Below, piece after piece: positions 1 to 7,573 of a stretch of 17,844 bases of DNA. This DNA comes from JBDTRY01 sp039931435 (GTDB lineage Bacteria; Acidobacteriota; Thermoanaerobaculia; Gp7-AA8). The notes under the pieces are model-generated. The model saw only the letters and a list, made by a program, of their open reading frames with translations. It was not told where the DNA came from and ran no database searches. The first letter of the stretch is position 1. Each line of letters begins with the position of its first letter. The position numbers and the translations under genes were made by a program. The stretch is from NCBI GenBank assembly GCA_039931435.1, contig JBDTRY010000059.1, positions 1 to 17,844 of the forward strand, in the 5' to 3' direction.

Positions 1-750
1 CTGAACGTGCTCACCGATCCGGTCTGGTCGCGCCGCACCAGCCCCTTCACCTGGGTTGGCCCGGCACGCTTTCACGCTCCAGGCGTGGCCATGAGCGATC
101 TTCCTCACATCGACGTCGTGCTGATCAGTCACAACCATTTCGATCATATGGATGTAGCCACCCTGCAAAAGCTCGCTTACCGCGACAGTCCGCGGATCTT
201 TGCCGGACTAGGCAATCGCGAATTTCTGGAACGGAACGGCGTCACCGGCGCCGTCGATCTCGATTGGTGGAGCAGCTCCGATCTGGCCCCCGGCGTCACG
301 CTGACGGCTGTTCCCGTCCGTCACTGGTCGACGCGCACCCGTCTCGACCTTCGGAAGACGCTCTGGGTAGGCTTCGTGCTGACGACGTCTTCAGGGAGGA
401 TTTATTTTCCCGGAGACACGGGTTTCGGCGATCACTTTCAGCTGGTGCGTAATCGAATGGGAGCGTTCCGGCTGGCTCTTCTTCCAATCGGATCGTTTCT
501 CCCGAGATGGTTTATGCAGGACAACCATCTGTCGCCGGAGGAGGCAGCCAGCGCCCACCGCATCCTCGGGGCGCAGACCAGTGTGGCCATTCACTTCGGC
601 ACGTTCAACCTCGGCGACGATTCGCAGTTTGAAGCACGGGACCGCATGCAGCGGCTGATCGATTCCGACGTAGATCTCCGATCGAGTTTCCGCATCCTTG
701 AACCCGGGGCAGGAGTGGATGTTCCTCCTTTCGATGGCGACATAGAATGA
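1..750 (+). CDS. MBL-fold metal-dependent hydrolase (NAPE-PLD/UlaG-like), 5'-truncated
   Basis: The reading frame is open back to base 1, and the first residues (LNVLTDPVWSRRTSPF) already match the interior of this family, so the true start lies before the window. A GTG at 7 is probably internal. The protein carries the metallo-beta-lactamase motif HxHxDH as SHNHFDHMD, followed by the later ligand regions FPGDTGFGDHF and AIHFGTF. The order LTDPV..., VGPxRF, then DVVLISHNHFDH is typical of the zinc hydrolase group that includes N-acylphosphatidylethanolamine phospholipase D and bacterial RomA/UlaG-like proteins. Members cleave phosphoester or lactone bonds, but the substrate here cannot be told from sequence. 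The TGA stop overlaps the ATG of fdhD (ATGA), so the two are probably co-transcribed and translationally coupled. Family is sure; substrate is unknown. Confidence 0.88.
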   Translation: MNVLTDPVWSRRTSPFTWVGPARFHAPGVAMSDLPHIDVVLISHNHFDHMDVATLQKLAYRDSPRIFAGLGNREFLERNGVTGAVDLDWWSSSDLAPGVTLTAVPVRHWSTRTRLDLRKTLWVGFVLTTSSGRIYFPGDTGFGDHFQLVRNRMGAFRLALLPIGSFLPRWFMQDNHLSPEEAASAHRILGAQTSVAIHFGTFNLGDDSQFEARDRMQRLIDSDVDLRSSFRILEPGAGVDVPPFDGDIE

Positions 751-1631
751 AGGCCATGAGCGTGAACGTCACCGGCGACGAGAAAGCGCTGCCCGGAGTT
801 CGCACGATCTCCGTAGCGCGATTTCAGAATCGTTCCGCCGCCGAAGGGCTCGATCGCGTCGCGGTCGAGGAGCCTCTCGAGATTCAACTGGGGTTCGGGG
901 CAGACGGGGCGCGGCAGCATCGAAGCATTTCCGTGACGATGCGCACCCCCGGAGACGACTTCGATCTGGCTGCCGGGTTTCTTTTCACGGAATCGGTGAT
1001 CGGCTCGCCCAACGATATTCAGAGCATCGCCTATTGTGGCGATCCTTCCAGGCCCGGATTCGGAAATACGGTGCGGGTAGAATTGCGCCCGCCCGTCCGC
1101 TTCGACCCGGCGCTGCTCGAACGCCATTTCTACACGAACTCGAGTTGCGGCGTGTGCGGAAAAAGTTCCATCGAAGCGGTTCACGCGGCACGAACGATTG
1201 CCAGACCGGCATCGGGTCCATTGCATTCTTCGGTCATCCACACGCTGCCGGGCGCTGCCCGCCAGTCGCAGCAGATTTTCGAGAGTACCGGTGGTCTGCA
1301 TGCCTCGGCGCTCTTCTCTGCCGATGGACAACTTGTTCTACTCCGCGAGGATGTCGGCCGGCACAATGCCCTCGACAAAGTTATCGGCTCCCTTCTTCTG
1401 GAGAACCGGCTGCCGCTCGACGGTCACATACTGCTGGTCAGTGGGCGGGTGAGTTTCGAGCTGGTGCAGAAAGCGCTGATGGCAGGAATTCCGGCTCTGG
1501 CCGCAGTGGGAGCGCCATCGAGCCTGGCCATCGAGCTGGCGCGCACCTATGGCATGACTCTCATTGGATTCGTGCGTGACGGGAGGTTCAACGTCTACTG
1601 CGGGCAGGAGCGAATTGTCGAGAGCCGGTGA
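747..1631 (+). CDS. fdhD: Formate dehydrogenase accessory sulfurtransferase FdhD
   Basis: FdhD moves sulfur from the IscS cysteine desulfurase onto the molybdenum/tungsten bis-MGD cofactor, which activates formate dehydrogenases. It acts in the cytoplasm. The 294-residue product has the family hallmarks: the CxxC pair in NSSCGVCGKSS (Cys134 and Cys137), the EEPLEI entry strand near residue 41, GFLFTE near 77, GGLHA near 182 and REDVGRHNALDKVIG near 200. The C-terminal IGFVRDGRFNVY is also characteristic. The start is the ATG inside the ATGA overlap with the upstream hydrolase; another ATG three codons later (756) is possible. No formate dehydrogenase subunit lies in this window, so the client enzyme must be encoded elsewhere. 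Downstream it converges on the lytic transglycosylase with only 14 nt between the stops. Confidence 0.97.
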   Translation: MKAMSVNVTGDEKALPGVRTISVARFQNRSAAEGLDRVAVEEPLEIQLGFGADGARQHRSISVTMRTPGDDFDLAAGFLFTESVIGSPNDIQSIAYCGDPSRPGFGNTVRVELRPPVRFDPALLERHFYTNSSCGVCGKSSIEAVHAARTIARPASGPLHSSVIHTLPGAARQSQQIFESTGGLHASALFSADGQLVLLREDVGRHNALDKVIGSLLLENRLPLDGHILLVSGRVSFELVQKALMAGIPALAAVGAPSSLAIELARTYGMTLIGFVRDGRFNVYCGQERIVESR

Positions 1632-1645
1632 GGCTGCGCTGGCGG

Positions 1646-2497
1646 CTAACGGAGCTGGGCGACAGGCACGTCCACGCGAGGTACGGCGAACAGGTGGCCG
1701 ACTCTGCGCTCGAAAGCGCGCTGATACCAGGCGCTGCGGCTTGCCACTCGCCGGACGTAGTTGCGGGTTTCCGTGTAGGGAGGTACGCCGCCGTAACGAC
1801 GCACTGCCGTCTCTCCGGCGTTGTAGGCGGCCAGAACCATCTTCGTGTCACCGCCGAACTGGCGATACAGGTAACTGAGGTACCTCGTACCGACGCGGAC
1901 ATTGTCGGCAGGATCATGAAGATCGCCGCCGCCCATCAGCGCTCCGGTCTCGGGAATGACCTGCATCAGTCCCACTGCATTCCGATTCGAGACCAGATGC
2001 CTGCGGAAATCGGATTCGGTTTCCACCACGGCCGCCACCAGCTCCGGAGGCAAGCCGTTGCTCAGCGCCTCCCGGTAGATCAGCGAGCCGTAAGGTACGC
2101 GTTTGCGAAAGAACTCCGCCTTCACCAGAGAAAGCGTGTATTCGTCGGGCTCCCGGCGCTCGCTGAGAAAACGGCTGCGCACCTGCGCAGTGACCAGATG
2201 CAGTTGTTGATGGGGCACCGTGGCGAATGAAACATCCTGAACGGTGGTCCGCGCCTGAAGTGGAACGAGTGCTGCCGGCACGACCGCAGCTGACGTAGTT
2301 CCGAAGTGAGCCACTTCACGTCCCGGCATGGCTGCGGCCCCGAAGACGATGGGTACACTCAGAACGAGAGCAGCGTAGGGACTGCGCAAGGTTCGGATGC
2401 GCCGCAGTGTGCTGGAAGCTCCGCTCGAAACCAGTGCCAGGACCGCGTTGCGGGGCCGATGCTGCTGGCAGGAACAGATCGTTCGCCACTCGTCCAT
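1646..2497 (-). CDS. Lytic transglycosylase, SLT domain (Slt70/MltE-like fold)
   Basis: Lytic transglycosylases cleave the MurNAc-GlcNAc bond of peptidoglycan, leaving a 1,6-anhydro end, and act in the periplasm. With the start at 2497 the protein has 283 residues. An N-terminal hydrophobic segment (residues about 40-57, PYAALVLSVPIVFGAAA) is a likely signal anchor. The SLT domain covers about 135-260, with the catalytic glutamate in ETESDF (Glu161), then NAVGLMQVIPETG and the AAYNAGE motif near 223. The frame stays open upstream to 2659, but that stretch looks non-coding in composition. The ATG at 2497 was chosen because it sits a normal distance before the hydrophobic segment; no good Shine-Dalgarno supports it, and ATG at 2605 is an alternative. 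The 235 bases between this gene and the next upstream one showed no clear RNA or promoter. Confidence 0.9.
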   Translation of the reverse strand: MDEWRTICSCQQHRPRNAVLALVSSGASSTLRRIRTLRSPYAALVLSVPIVFGAAAMPGREVAHFGTTSAAVVPAALVPLQARTTVQDVSFATVPHQQLHLVTAQVRSRFLSERREPDEYTLSLVKAEFFRKRVPYGSLIYREALSNGLPPELVAAVVETESDFRRHLVSNRNAVGLMQVIPETGALMGGGDLHDPADNVRVGTRYLSYLYRQFGGDTKMVLAAYNAGETAVRRYGGVPPYTETRNYVRRVASRSAWYQRAFERRVGHLFAVPRVDVPVAQLR

Positions 2498-2732
2498 AGT
2501 TCGCCGGGGTTTCCGGTTGGCGGTGGGGTGTCGGGTTCGCGAAGTTGATCCTTGCACGCCGGCCTCAGGTCGCAAAATCCAGTCCAGACCGCTTCGTTTA
2601 ACCATAAGTGCCGCGCTCACAGCAACGTGGGGTCCCGCCTGGCAAATATCGAACGCCACATTCGGAAGCCACGTCGCCCGTTCATGGGGCGTTTTGTGGC
2701 AGTAATGCCGCGGAAGTGTCGAATCGGAGCGG

Positions 2733-3125
2733 TCAAACGGTCGCGGTCACCACCGACGTTTGCGGGATGGCGGCGCCGAAGATTCGCGCCGTGTCGTCAT
2801 TCATCAGCACCCAGATGGTGTAGATCCCGAGGATCGTTCCGAATGGAATGTTCAGCAGATTGAGAACGCCGATGATGAGCGCCAGAACGCGAGCCCAGGG
2901 ACGATGTCTCATGACACCGATTCCGGCCGCCATGGTCGGCAGCGCGAAGAGCACCAGGAATGCCGAAACGACCGTGGCCACTGCACTGGTGATGGCGATG
3001 GCTTCGCGATCTCCGGAAATGAGTCCGCCGCCGGCAACAGCGACGAAGACGATGGCCGCTGCCAGAAGAAAGAGCACACCGAAAGCGATATAGATGATCC
3101 CGAGAATCGTTACATGTTTTTCCAT
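2733..3125 (-). CDS. Small four-helix membrane protein, unknown function
   Basis: This 130-residue protein is almost entirely hydrophobic. Predicted membrane segments lie at about residues 7-32, 42-72, 78-92 and 94-110. Between helices 2 and 3 is the short charged loop MRHRPWAR, followed by LLNIPFGTILGIYTIWVL. The pattern RPWARxLALIIGxLNLLNIPFGTxLGIYxIWVL recurs in small uncharacterised bacterial membrane proteins of the DUF4064-like kind, so it is probably a real conserved family, but no function can be given. The ATG start is supported by AGGAGA (3132-3137 on the plus strand) six bases upstream. It lies 77 nt after the M20 hydrolase gene on the same strand and may be co-transcribed with it. 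Confidence 0.8.
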   Translation of the reverse strand: MEKHVTILGIIYIAFGVLFLLAAAIVFVAVAGGGLISGDREAIAITSAVATVVSAFLVLFALPTMAAGIGVMRHRPWARVLALIIGVLNLLNIPFGTILGIYTIWVLMNDDTARIFGAAIPQTSVVTATV

Positions 3126-3202
3126 GGTCTGTCTCCTGTGACTCTTTATCCTACGCGGAAAAAGGTCAGGAGTTTTCCAGTCTCGCCGGCGTTGAGCCGC
3201 GC

Positions 3203-4462
3203 TCAGCCGGAACCTGAGTGTTGACCGTCTCGCGATTCAAGAAAATTTGTGGCCAGATGCGTCATTGCCCGCAGCCCGAGGAGAAGCCCGCTTTCGTCGA
3301 CGTAGAAATCGGGTGCGTGGTTCGGCGCGGCGTCGGTGAGAGATACATCGACCGGGCGAGTTCCGAGGAAAAAGAACATTCCGGGCAGCTTCTGCTGATA
3401 GAACGCGAAGTCCTCGGCGCCGAGCACAGCCGGAATATCCAGAACATTCGCCGAGCCTGCGACGTCACCGAGAACCGGTACCATCGACGCCGTCAGGGCC
3501 GGATCGTTGAACGTGATCGGATAGCCGGGGATGATGGTCACTTCCGCTGTCGCTCCGGAACTCTCGGCGATTTTTTCCGCTGTCTGTTTAACTCCGCGGT
3601 GAAGTTCATCGCGCATTTCGACATCGAGCGAGCGGAGTGTTCCGATCATGGTCACTTCTCCGGGGATGATGTTGTTCCGCACGCCTCCGTGAATGGCTCC
3701 GATGGTGACGATGGCCGGACCGACAGTGAGGTTTGCGCGGCGGCTGACCACGGTCTGCAATCCGAGAACGATCTGCGCGGCGGCGACGATGGGGTCGACG
3801 CCGCGCCATGGATAGGCTCCGTGAGTTTGACGGCCGGTCACCTTGATTTTGAGTGTATCCACGGCGGCCATGAGCGCCGCCGGTCTGGTGCCGATGGTTC
3901 CGACGGGAAACTGAGACGTCACGTGCAGGCCGAAAATCGCCTCCGGCTTCGGATCATGAAGTGCGCCCTGGCGAATCATCAGCTCTGCACCTCCCTCTTC
4001 CCCTTCGGGCGCTCCTTCCTCGGCAGGCTGAAAAACGAAGAGCACCGTTCCGCGGATCTCTTCTCTGAGTTCCGACAGGACCTGGGCCACGCCCATGAGG
4101 ATGGCCGTGTGGGCGTCGTGCCCGCAGGCGTGCATCACGCCCACCTCCTGGCCGTTGTAAGTAACGCGTTCTCTGGAAGCGAATGGCAGGTCTACAGTTT
4201 CGACCACGGGCAGGGCGTCCATGTCCGCGCGAAGTGCGACGACGGGGCCGGGCCTCGAGCCGCGCAGAACGGCCACTACACCGGTATGCGCCAGACCTGT
4301 TCGCACTTCCAGCCCCAGTGACTGAAGGTGCTGCGTCACAATCCCGGCAGTGCGAAACTCCCGATTGCTCAGTTCCGGGAACTGATGGAGGTCGCGTCGC
4401 CAGCCAATGACCTCGCACTCCACCGCCGCGCAACGAAGGTCGAGTTTTTCGGAGAGCGTCAC
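3203..4462 (-). CDS. M20 family metallopeptidase / N-acyl amino acid amidohydrolase
   Basis: This is a cytoplasmic two-metal amidohydrolase of peptidase family M20, subfamily D (hippurate hydrolase, IAA-amino acid hydrolase and N-acyl-L-amino acid amidohydrolase group). At 419 residues it is slightly longer than the usual 390-400. Visible motifs are RRDLHQFPELS near residue 22, ADMDALP at 79-85, MHACGHDAHTAILMG at 110-124 with the Cys113 and His115 ligands, FQPAEEG near 144 with the catalytic/ligand glutamates, GLH at 178-180, and a C-terminal AEDFAFY plus NHAPDFYVDE. The lid domain, about residues 195-310, includes HGAYPW. The exact acyl-amino acid substrate cannot be inferred. The start is GTG, chosen because a perfect AAGGAGGAT lies six bases upstream. 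No signal peptide is seen. It heads a minus-strand run with the small membrane protein and possibly the lytic transglycosylase. Confidence 0.94.
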   Translation of the reverse strand: MTLSEKLDLRCAAVECEVIGWRRDLHQFPELSNREFRTAGIVTQHLQSLGLEVRTGLAHTGVVAVLRGSRPGPVVALRADMDALPVVETVDLPFASRERVTYNGQEVGVMHACGHDAHTAILMGVAQVLSELREEIRGTVLFVFQPAEEGAPEGEEGGAELMIRQGALHDPKPEAIFGLHVTSQFPVGTIGTRPAALMAAVDTLKIKVTGRQTHGAYPWRGVDPIVAAAQIVLGLQTVVSRRANLTVGPAIVTIGAIHGGVRNNIIPGEVTMIGTLRSLDVEMRDELHRGVKQTAEKIAESSGATAEVTIIPGYPITFNDPALTASMVPVLGDVAGSANVLDIPAVLGAEDFAFYQQKLPGMFFFLGTRPVDVSLTDAAPNHAPDFYVDESGLLLGLRAMTHLATNFLESRDGQHSGSG

Positions 4463-4466
4463 AATG

Positions 4467-4475
4467 ATCCTCCTT
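4467..4475 (-). promoter_or_regulatory. Strong Shine-Dalgarno site fixing a GTG start
   Basis: On the minus strand this reads AAGGAGGAT, complementary to the 16S 3' end and about six bases before the GTG of the M20 hydrolase. It is the best ribosome binding site in the window and decides the non-ATG start. Confidence 0.8.
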
Positions 4476-4530
4476 GTTCAGAGATACGCGGACTGCCTGC
4501 CGTCGGGCTTATCCGGGGCGTGGAGAACTT

Positions 4531-4643
4531 GTCATCCTTGAGGGAGCGTAGCGACCGAAGGATCTCGTCAACGAGAATCGTGCCCTTCCTCGCCTAGCGA
4601 CGGGAAGGTAGAAGAGATCCTTCGCTCGACGCTTCAGGATGAC
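4531..4643. repeat. Dispersed ~110-bp imperfect palindromic repeat, copy 1
   Basis: The element begins GTCATCCTTGAGGGAGCG and ends GCTTCAGGATGAC, so the ends are imperfect inverted repeats. Inside are GAAGGATCTCGTCAACGAG (with the self-complementary CTCGTCAACGAG) and GAAGAGATCCTTCGCTCG. It lies in the 307-base gap between the M20 gene start and the desaturase stop. Further copies lie at 9911-10019, 10100-10201, 17559-17670 (left end decayed) and 17729 to the window end. Copies 1 and 5 are nearly identical over the first 50 bases. No ORF is credible within it. It may be a non-autonomous (MITE- or REP-like) element, but no transposase is visible. Confidence 0.85.
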
Positions 4644-4716
4644 ACGCCATGGTAATCGTGTCATCTCCAGCCACACCGGCGCCTGCGCCGTTCCCCATTC
4701 AGTACGAACCGTACTA

Positions 4717-4750
4717 ACAAAAAGGCGCGCCCTGACGGACGCGCCTTGAT
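4717..4750 (-). terminator. Rho-independent terminator of the desaturase gene
   Basis: On the minus strand the transcript reads AAGGCGCG, a ten-base loop, then CGCGCCTT followed by TTTGTT, a strong GC-rich stem with a U-rich tail. The arms are at 4722-4729 and 4740-4747. It starts about 20 bases after the desaturase stop codon. A small perfect hairpin (AGTACG-aac-CGTACT, 4701-4715) follows directly. Confidence 0.75.
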
Positions 4751-4769
4751 TTGCATTCTGGTTCCGGAC

Positions 4770-5897
4770 TCAGGCCGACTCAGGCAGTCTTGTGACCATG
4801 CGCAGGGCCATGCGCCACTCGCGCCGGGCCTGACGCACGAGCCGCCGGGATTGGCGCCGCTTTTCTTTCCATGATGCGGACATACCGCGGGCTCGCTCCT
4901 CGGTGTGCTGCCGCCAGAGCGTGAAGGCGTGATCGAGGCTGGCTTTGGCGTTGGCGATGCGCTGCCGGATTTCATCGCCGCGATTGGCCGGAGCTTCGGC
5001 AATGGCCTGCTCGACGCTTTTCACCGCGGCGTGCATGCGAGCCTGTTCGATGATCGGAGCGGGAGTCGTCTTCAGATCCCAGGCCAGACCCGTCGCTTTC
5101 AAAGCGCGGATGAACCACTTCGCCGGATCCCAGTGGAACCAGAGAATTCCGTTCCTGAAGTCGGCGGGAAAGCGGTGATGAAAACTGTGGTACCCCTCAC
5201 CAAGTGTGGCCAGGGCAACGATCCAGTTGTCGCGTGCCGAAACGTCTGCGCTGTAGCGCTGCTCGCCGAGAAAGTGGGCCAGCGAGTTTACGAAGAAAGT
5301 GGTGTGGTGAATGACTACCACCCGCAGGAATCCGCCCCAGAGCAGGCCAGCCCAGGCGTTGCCAAACATCGCTCCGATCAGCGTGGGGATTCCGAAGCCG
5401 CCTACGATGAGGATGACTTTGTTCCAACGATTCTGCCATTGCACGACGTCGCTCTTGACCAGATCGGGCGCGTTCGCAAGATTCTCGTTTGCAGGGTTCC
5501 TGTAGAAGATCCAGAGTACGTGGGCCCAGAGAAATCCGCGCTTGATGTTGTACGGATCCCAGTCTTCATCCACGTGGCTGTGATGGGTGCGATGGCTCGA
5601 CGACCACCAGAGGATGGAGTTCTGCGCCGCCAGCGCTCCGAAGAAAGCGTAGAAGTACTGAACGGCCTTCGAGCATTCGTAGCTCTTGTGTGAAAAATAG
5701 CGGTGGTATCCGCCGCAGATCGAGAGGCCCACCAGCAGGTACATGACCACGAACAAGCCGAGCATCCACCACTCGAACCCTGTCCGCCAGGTGTACCAGG
5801 CAGTCCCGGCAATACCGATGATCGGGGTGAACGTCAGAAAAATGATGTTGACCCAGTCCTTCTTCAAGGGTGCCGGCTTCGCCTGGACATCTATCAT
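4770..5897 (-). CDS. Acyl-CoA (delta-9 type) fatty acid desaturase
   Basis: This integral membrane di-iron enzyme introduces a cis double bond into saturated acyl chains, controlling membrane fluidity. With the start at 5897 it has 375 residues. The three histidine boxes are intact: HRYFSH (65-70), HRTHH (102-106) and HSFHH (237-241), plus the supporting NSLAHFLGEQRY near 204. Hydrophobic segments lie at about 16-36, 42-62, 78-98 and 160-197. After about residue 290 there is an unusual 85-residue tail, helical and very rich in Arg/Lys (for example KEKRRQSRRLVRQARREWR), that is not part of the catalytic fold. The frame opens further upstream to 5981, but the ATG at 5897 has GGAGGAA (5903-5909) in front of it, so the longer version is rejected. 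It forms its own transcription unit, ending at a clear terminator. Confidence 0.94.
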   Translation of the reverse strand: MIDVQAKPAPLKKDWVNIIFLTFTPIIGIAGTAWYTWRTGFEWWMLGLFVVMYLLVGLSICGGYHRYFSHKSYECSKAVQYFYAFFGALAAQNSILWWSSSHRTHHSHVDEDWDPYNIKRGFLWAHVLWIFYRNPANENLANAPDLVKSDVVQWQNRWNKVILIVGGFGIPTLIGAMFGNAWAGLLWGGFLRVVVIHHTTFFVNSLAHFLGEQRYSADVSARDNWIVALATLGEGYHSFHHRFPADFRNGILWFHWDPAKWFIRALKATGLAWDLKTTPAPIIEQARMHAAVKSVEQAIAEAPANRGDEIRQRIANAKASLDHAFTLWRQHTEERARGMSASWKEKRRQSRRLVRQARREWRMALRMVTRLPESA

Positions 5898-5902
5898 TGG
5901 TG

Positions 5903-5909
5903 TTCCTCC
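5903..5909 (-). promoter_or_regulatory. Shine-Dalgarno site choosing the desaturase start
   Basis: The minus strand reads GGAGGAA, five bases before ATG 5897. It favours this ATG over the in-frame start at 5981. Confidence 0.75.
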
Positions 5910-5990
5910 GCCGCGTGTGCCGCGGCTGTTCGAATCGCTGTATTGTGACGGGGCGACTCGAATTCTCCTAGATGATTTCACGAAATAGAC

Positions 5991-6014
5991 CGGGAACGGC
6001 CTCCATTGTTCCCG
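5991..6014. other. Perfect 7-bp hairpin in a divergent intergenic region
   Basis: CGGGAAC and GTTCCCG are separated by ten bases. The hairpin lies between the divergent desaturase and small membrane protein genes, with no U-tract, so it is not a standard terminator. It could be an operator or simply chance. No clear promoter was identified in this 234-base gap. Confidence 0.35.
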
Positions 6015-6131
6015 TCGACGCGACGGAGGGATGCCTGATCGAGCGTCTTGCGCTCAGTGGCCGGAATATCGTTGTGCGATGGGTGCAACAAAGAGGCCCG
6101 CAAGCTCATTTCGCCCAGGCTTGTTTCATCA

Positions 6132-6557
6132 ATGACCGAAAACACAGATGAGGATCGTGCTACGGCCCGGGCGCGCCTGCGCTCGTCGTCCCGCATGTTC
6201 TATCTGCTGGCTGTGGCGAAACTTATGCTGCTGGCCTGGTTGGTGCGGTTTCTTCTCGACCCGTCCGCGGCGGGCGCCGGTCCCTTCACGGGCTCCTGGG
6301 CTCTCGTGGCCGTGGTCTGGTACGGAGCATCGACGCTCCTTTGCCTGGCGATCGGTCGCGCTCTGGGAAAACGACAGATCAGGGCCCGAGGGATCGCCTA
6401 TATCTATGGAGCGCTGCAGATCGTGGGCGTCGCCGGCGTCTTCTGGATGGGCCCCTTCGCGATCATCAGTGCCATTCTTGGTCTGGTGGCGGTGACGACG
6501 CTCCATATCGCCAGCGAGCTCGGCGCTTTCGAGGATGTTGCGGCCGGAACCGGTTAG
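6132..6557 (+). CDS. Small four-helix membrane protein, unknown function
   Basis: The 141-residue product starts with a polar, Arg-rich stretch (MTENTDEDRATARARLRSS) and then has four hydrophobic segments at about residues 22-42, 54-76, 88-105 and 107-128. The predicted end is a short acidic tail (ELGAFEDVAAG). The frame is open from 6048, but the ATG at 6132 gives a plausible soluble N-terminus directly before helix 1; the ribosome binding site is weak for either start. I do not recognise the family. Its TAG stop overlaps the TAA of the convergent HNH-family gene by three bases (TTAG), so transcripts from the two genes would overlap at their ends. Confidence 0.6.
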   Translation: MTENTDEDRATARARLRSSSRMFYLLAVAKLMLLAWLVRFLLDPSAAGAGPFTGSWALVAVVWYGASTLLCLAIGRALGKRQIRARGIAYIYGALQIVGVAGVFWMGPFAIISAILGLVAVTTLHIASELGAFEDVAAGTG

Positions 6558-7489
6558 GACTCCACACCATCAGCGTCTTCTGCAAAGTGCTCAAGCAACC
6601 GGGGCCAGTCGCTCTCGTCCGCCGGCAGTGTCAAAGCGCGACCTGCATAGTCCTGAAGAAGCCGCTGCCCGCCCGCTCCGGCCCGGCCCGGGAGGTCGAT
6701 GTGGATGATGCCCGATTCGTCAATCGTGAGGATGCCCGTGGCGAAGGCCCGGTGGTGAATGGCGCACATGCAGATTCCGTCGCGCGCCGAGGGACGCATG
6801 TGAGGCGCGTCCGCCAGAGCAAGGCGCGCCGCCTCGAGTAGCGCTCTGGTTCGCAGCAGGCATACAGCACACCGGTCCCGGTAGGCGCGAAGAACAATCT
6901 GGCGGAAGCGGGCGTCATCCAGCCGCCGCTGGACTGCCGTCATCAGGTATCCGCTGGCGATCTCCCGGACCTCCGCGGCGCTTTGCGGAGTTCGCAACTT
7001 CGGGAGGTCGAGCTGCATCTGCGAGCGGCGCGTGGATCCGGAAAACTGCATCTCGCCCGGCTGTCCCGAAAGGTCGATGAGGAACTGCCGTGACGACTCA
7101 TCCCAACCGGCCACGAAGACCGGGGCGAAGATCTCGTATTCGGCACGGGGATTCCCCTTGACCTGAAGCAGGTAAATCAGCGGAAGGCCCGACTCTCCAC
7201 AACGCCGCAGACCCTCGTTGTCGTGTTCGCGCACGGGCGGGAGAAAGTCGTAGAGGATGCGCCGGCCTTCGAAGAGGGCGTCCGTATACGGCGAGTCGAT
7301 GGTGGAGAGCAGCGACAGGGGCTCGCTCAACTCCCGTGGCTTGAAGATCCCCTGGGCGCCCTTAAGAAAAATCCGGCGCTGGCGGGATGGAAATGAGGCC
7401 AGTTCCGAAGCGGGAACAGCCGCCCACCGTTCGCGCAGAGCGAGCACGTAGTTGATGGCGTCGAGCCTGATCCGCGTCTGGTCGAGCAC
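6554..7489 (-). CDS. HNH endonuclease-family protein with a substituted first HNH histidine
   Basis: The layout matches a bacterial HNH family often annotated as putative restriction endonuclease. The N-terminal domain shows GIFKPREL, PLSL, SPY, a HDNEGLRR block and LPLIYLL (residues about 47-107). The C-terminal HNH-like domain shows RDRCAVC (Cys207, Cys210), CMCAIHHRAF (240-249) and a tail. In the family the segment after the first CxxC usually reads LLDAAHI; here it is LLEAARL, with Arg222 (codon CGC, 6824-6826) where the catalytic histidine belongs. The usual NG-L-C-HH-FD also becomes DG-M-C-HH-FA. Nuclease activity is therefore doubtful. The start is uncertain: GTG 7489 is used because it gives the normal N-terminal length. 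GTG 7552 is possible, and the frame runs open to 7771 only through repeat sequence. No Shine-Dalgarno site is evident, so this could be a decaying gene. Confidence 0.7.
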   Translation of the reverse strand: MLDQTRIRLDAINYVLALRERWAAVPASELASFPSRQRRIFLKGAQGIFKPRELSEPLSLLSTIDSPYTDALFEGRRILYDFLPPVREHDNEGLRRCGESGLPLIYLLQVKGNPRAEYEIFAPVFVAGWDESSRQFLIDLSGQPGEMQFSGSTRRSQMQLDLPKLRTPQSAAEVREIASGYLMTAVQRRLDDARFRQIVLRAYRDRCAVCLLRTRALLEAARLALADAPHMRPSARDGICMCAIHHRAFATGILTIDESGIIHIDLPGRAGAGGQRLLQDYAGRALTLPADESDWPRLLEHFAEDADGVES

Positions 7490-7573
7490 GGTGAGGGGAT
7501 GGTATATCAGAGGGGCGCCTCGTGGCTGGAGGCGGAGGAAGCGCGGGGGCACTGGCGGGGGCCACGACCGACT

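Noticed and set aside
591..1331. Minus-strand frame of 246 codons opposite the MBL hydrolase and fdhD
   Set aside because: It spans the end of one real gene and the start of another, with no domain match and low-complexity Arg-rich sequence.
2498..2659. N-terminal extension of the lytic transglycosylase
   Set aside because: The frame is open, but the residues are unlike a signal peptide or linker, and the hydrophobic anchor would then lie nearly 100 residues in. ATG 2497 is preferred, though the start is not proven.
2498..2732. Possible riboswitch or tRNA in the gap before the small membrane protein
   Set aside because: GGTTCGCG-like and GGAC strings are present, but no cloverleaf or known aptamer core could be assembled.
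3218..4321. Long plus-strand frame opposite the M20 hydrolase (367 codons)
   Set aside because: It is antisense to a gene with all family motifs, lacks any recognisable domain and has a composition typical of the mirror frame of GC-rich coding DNA.
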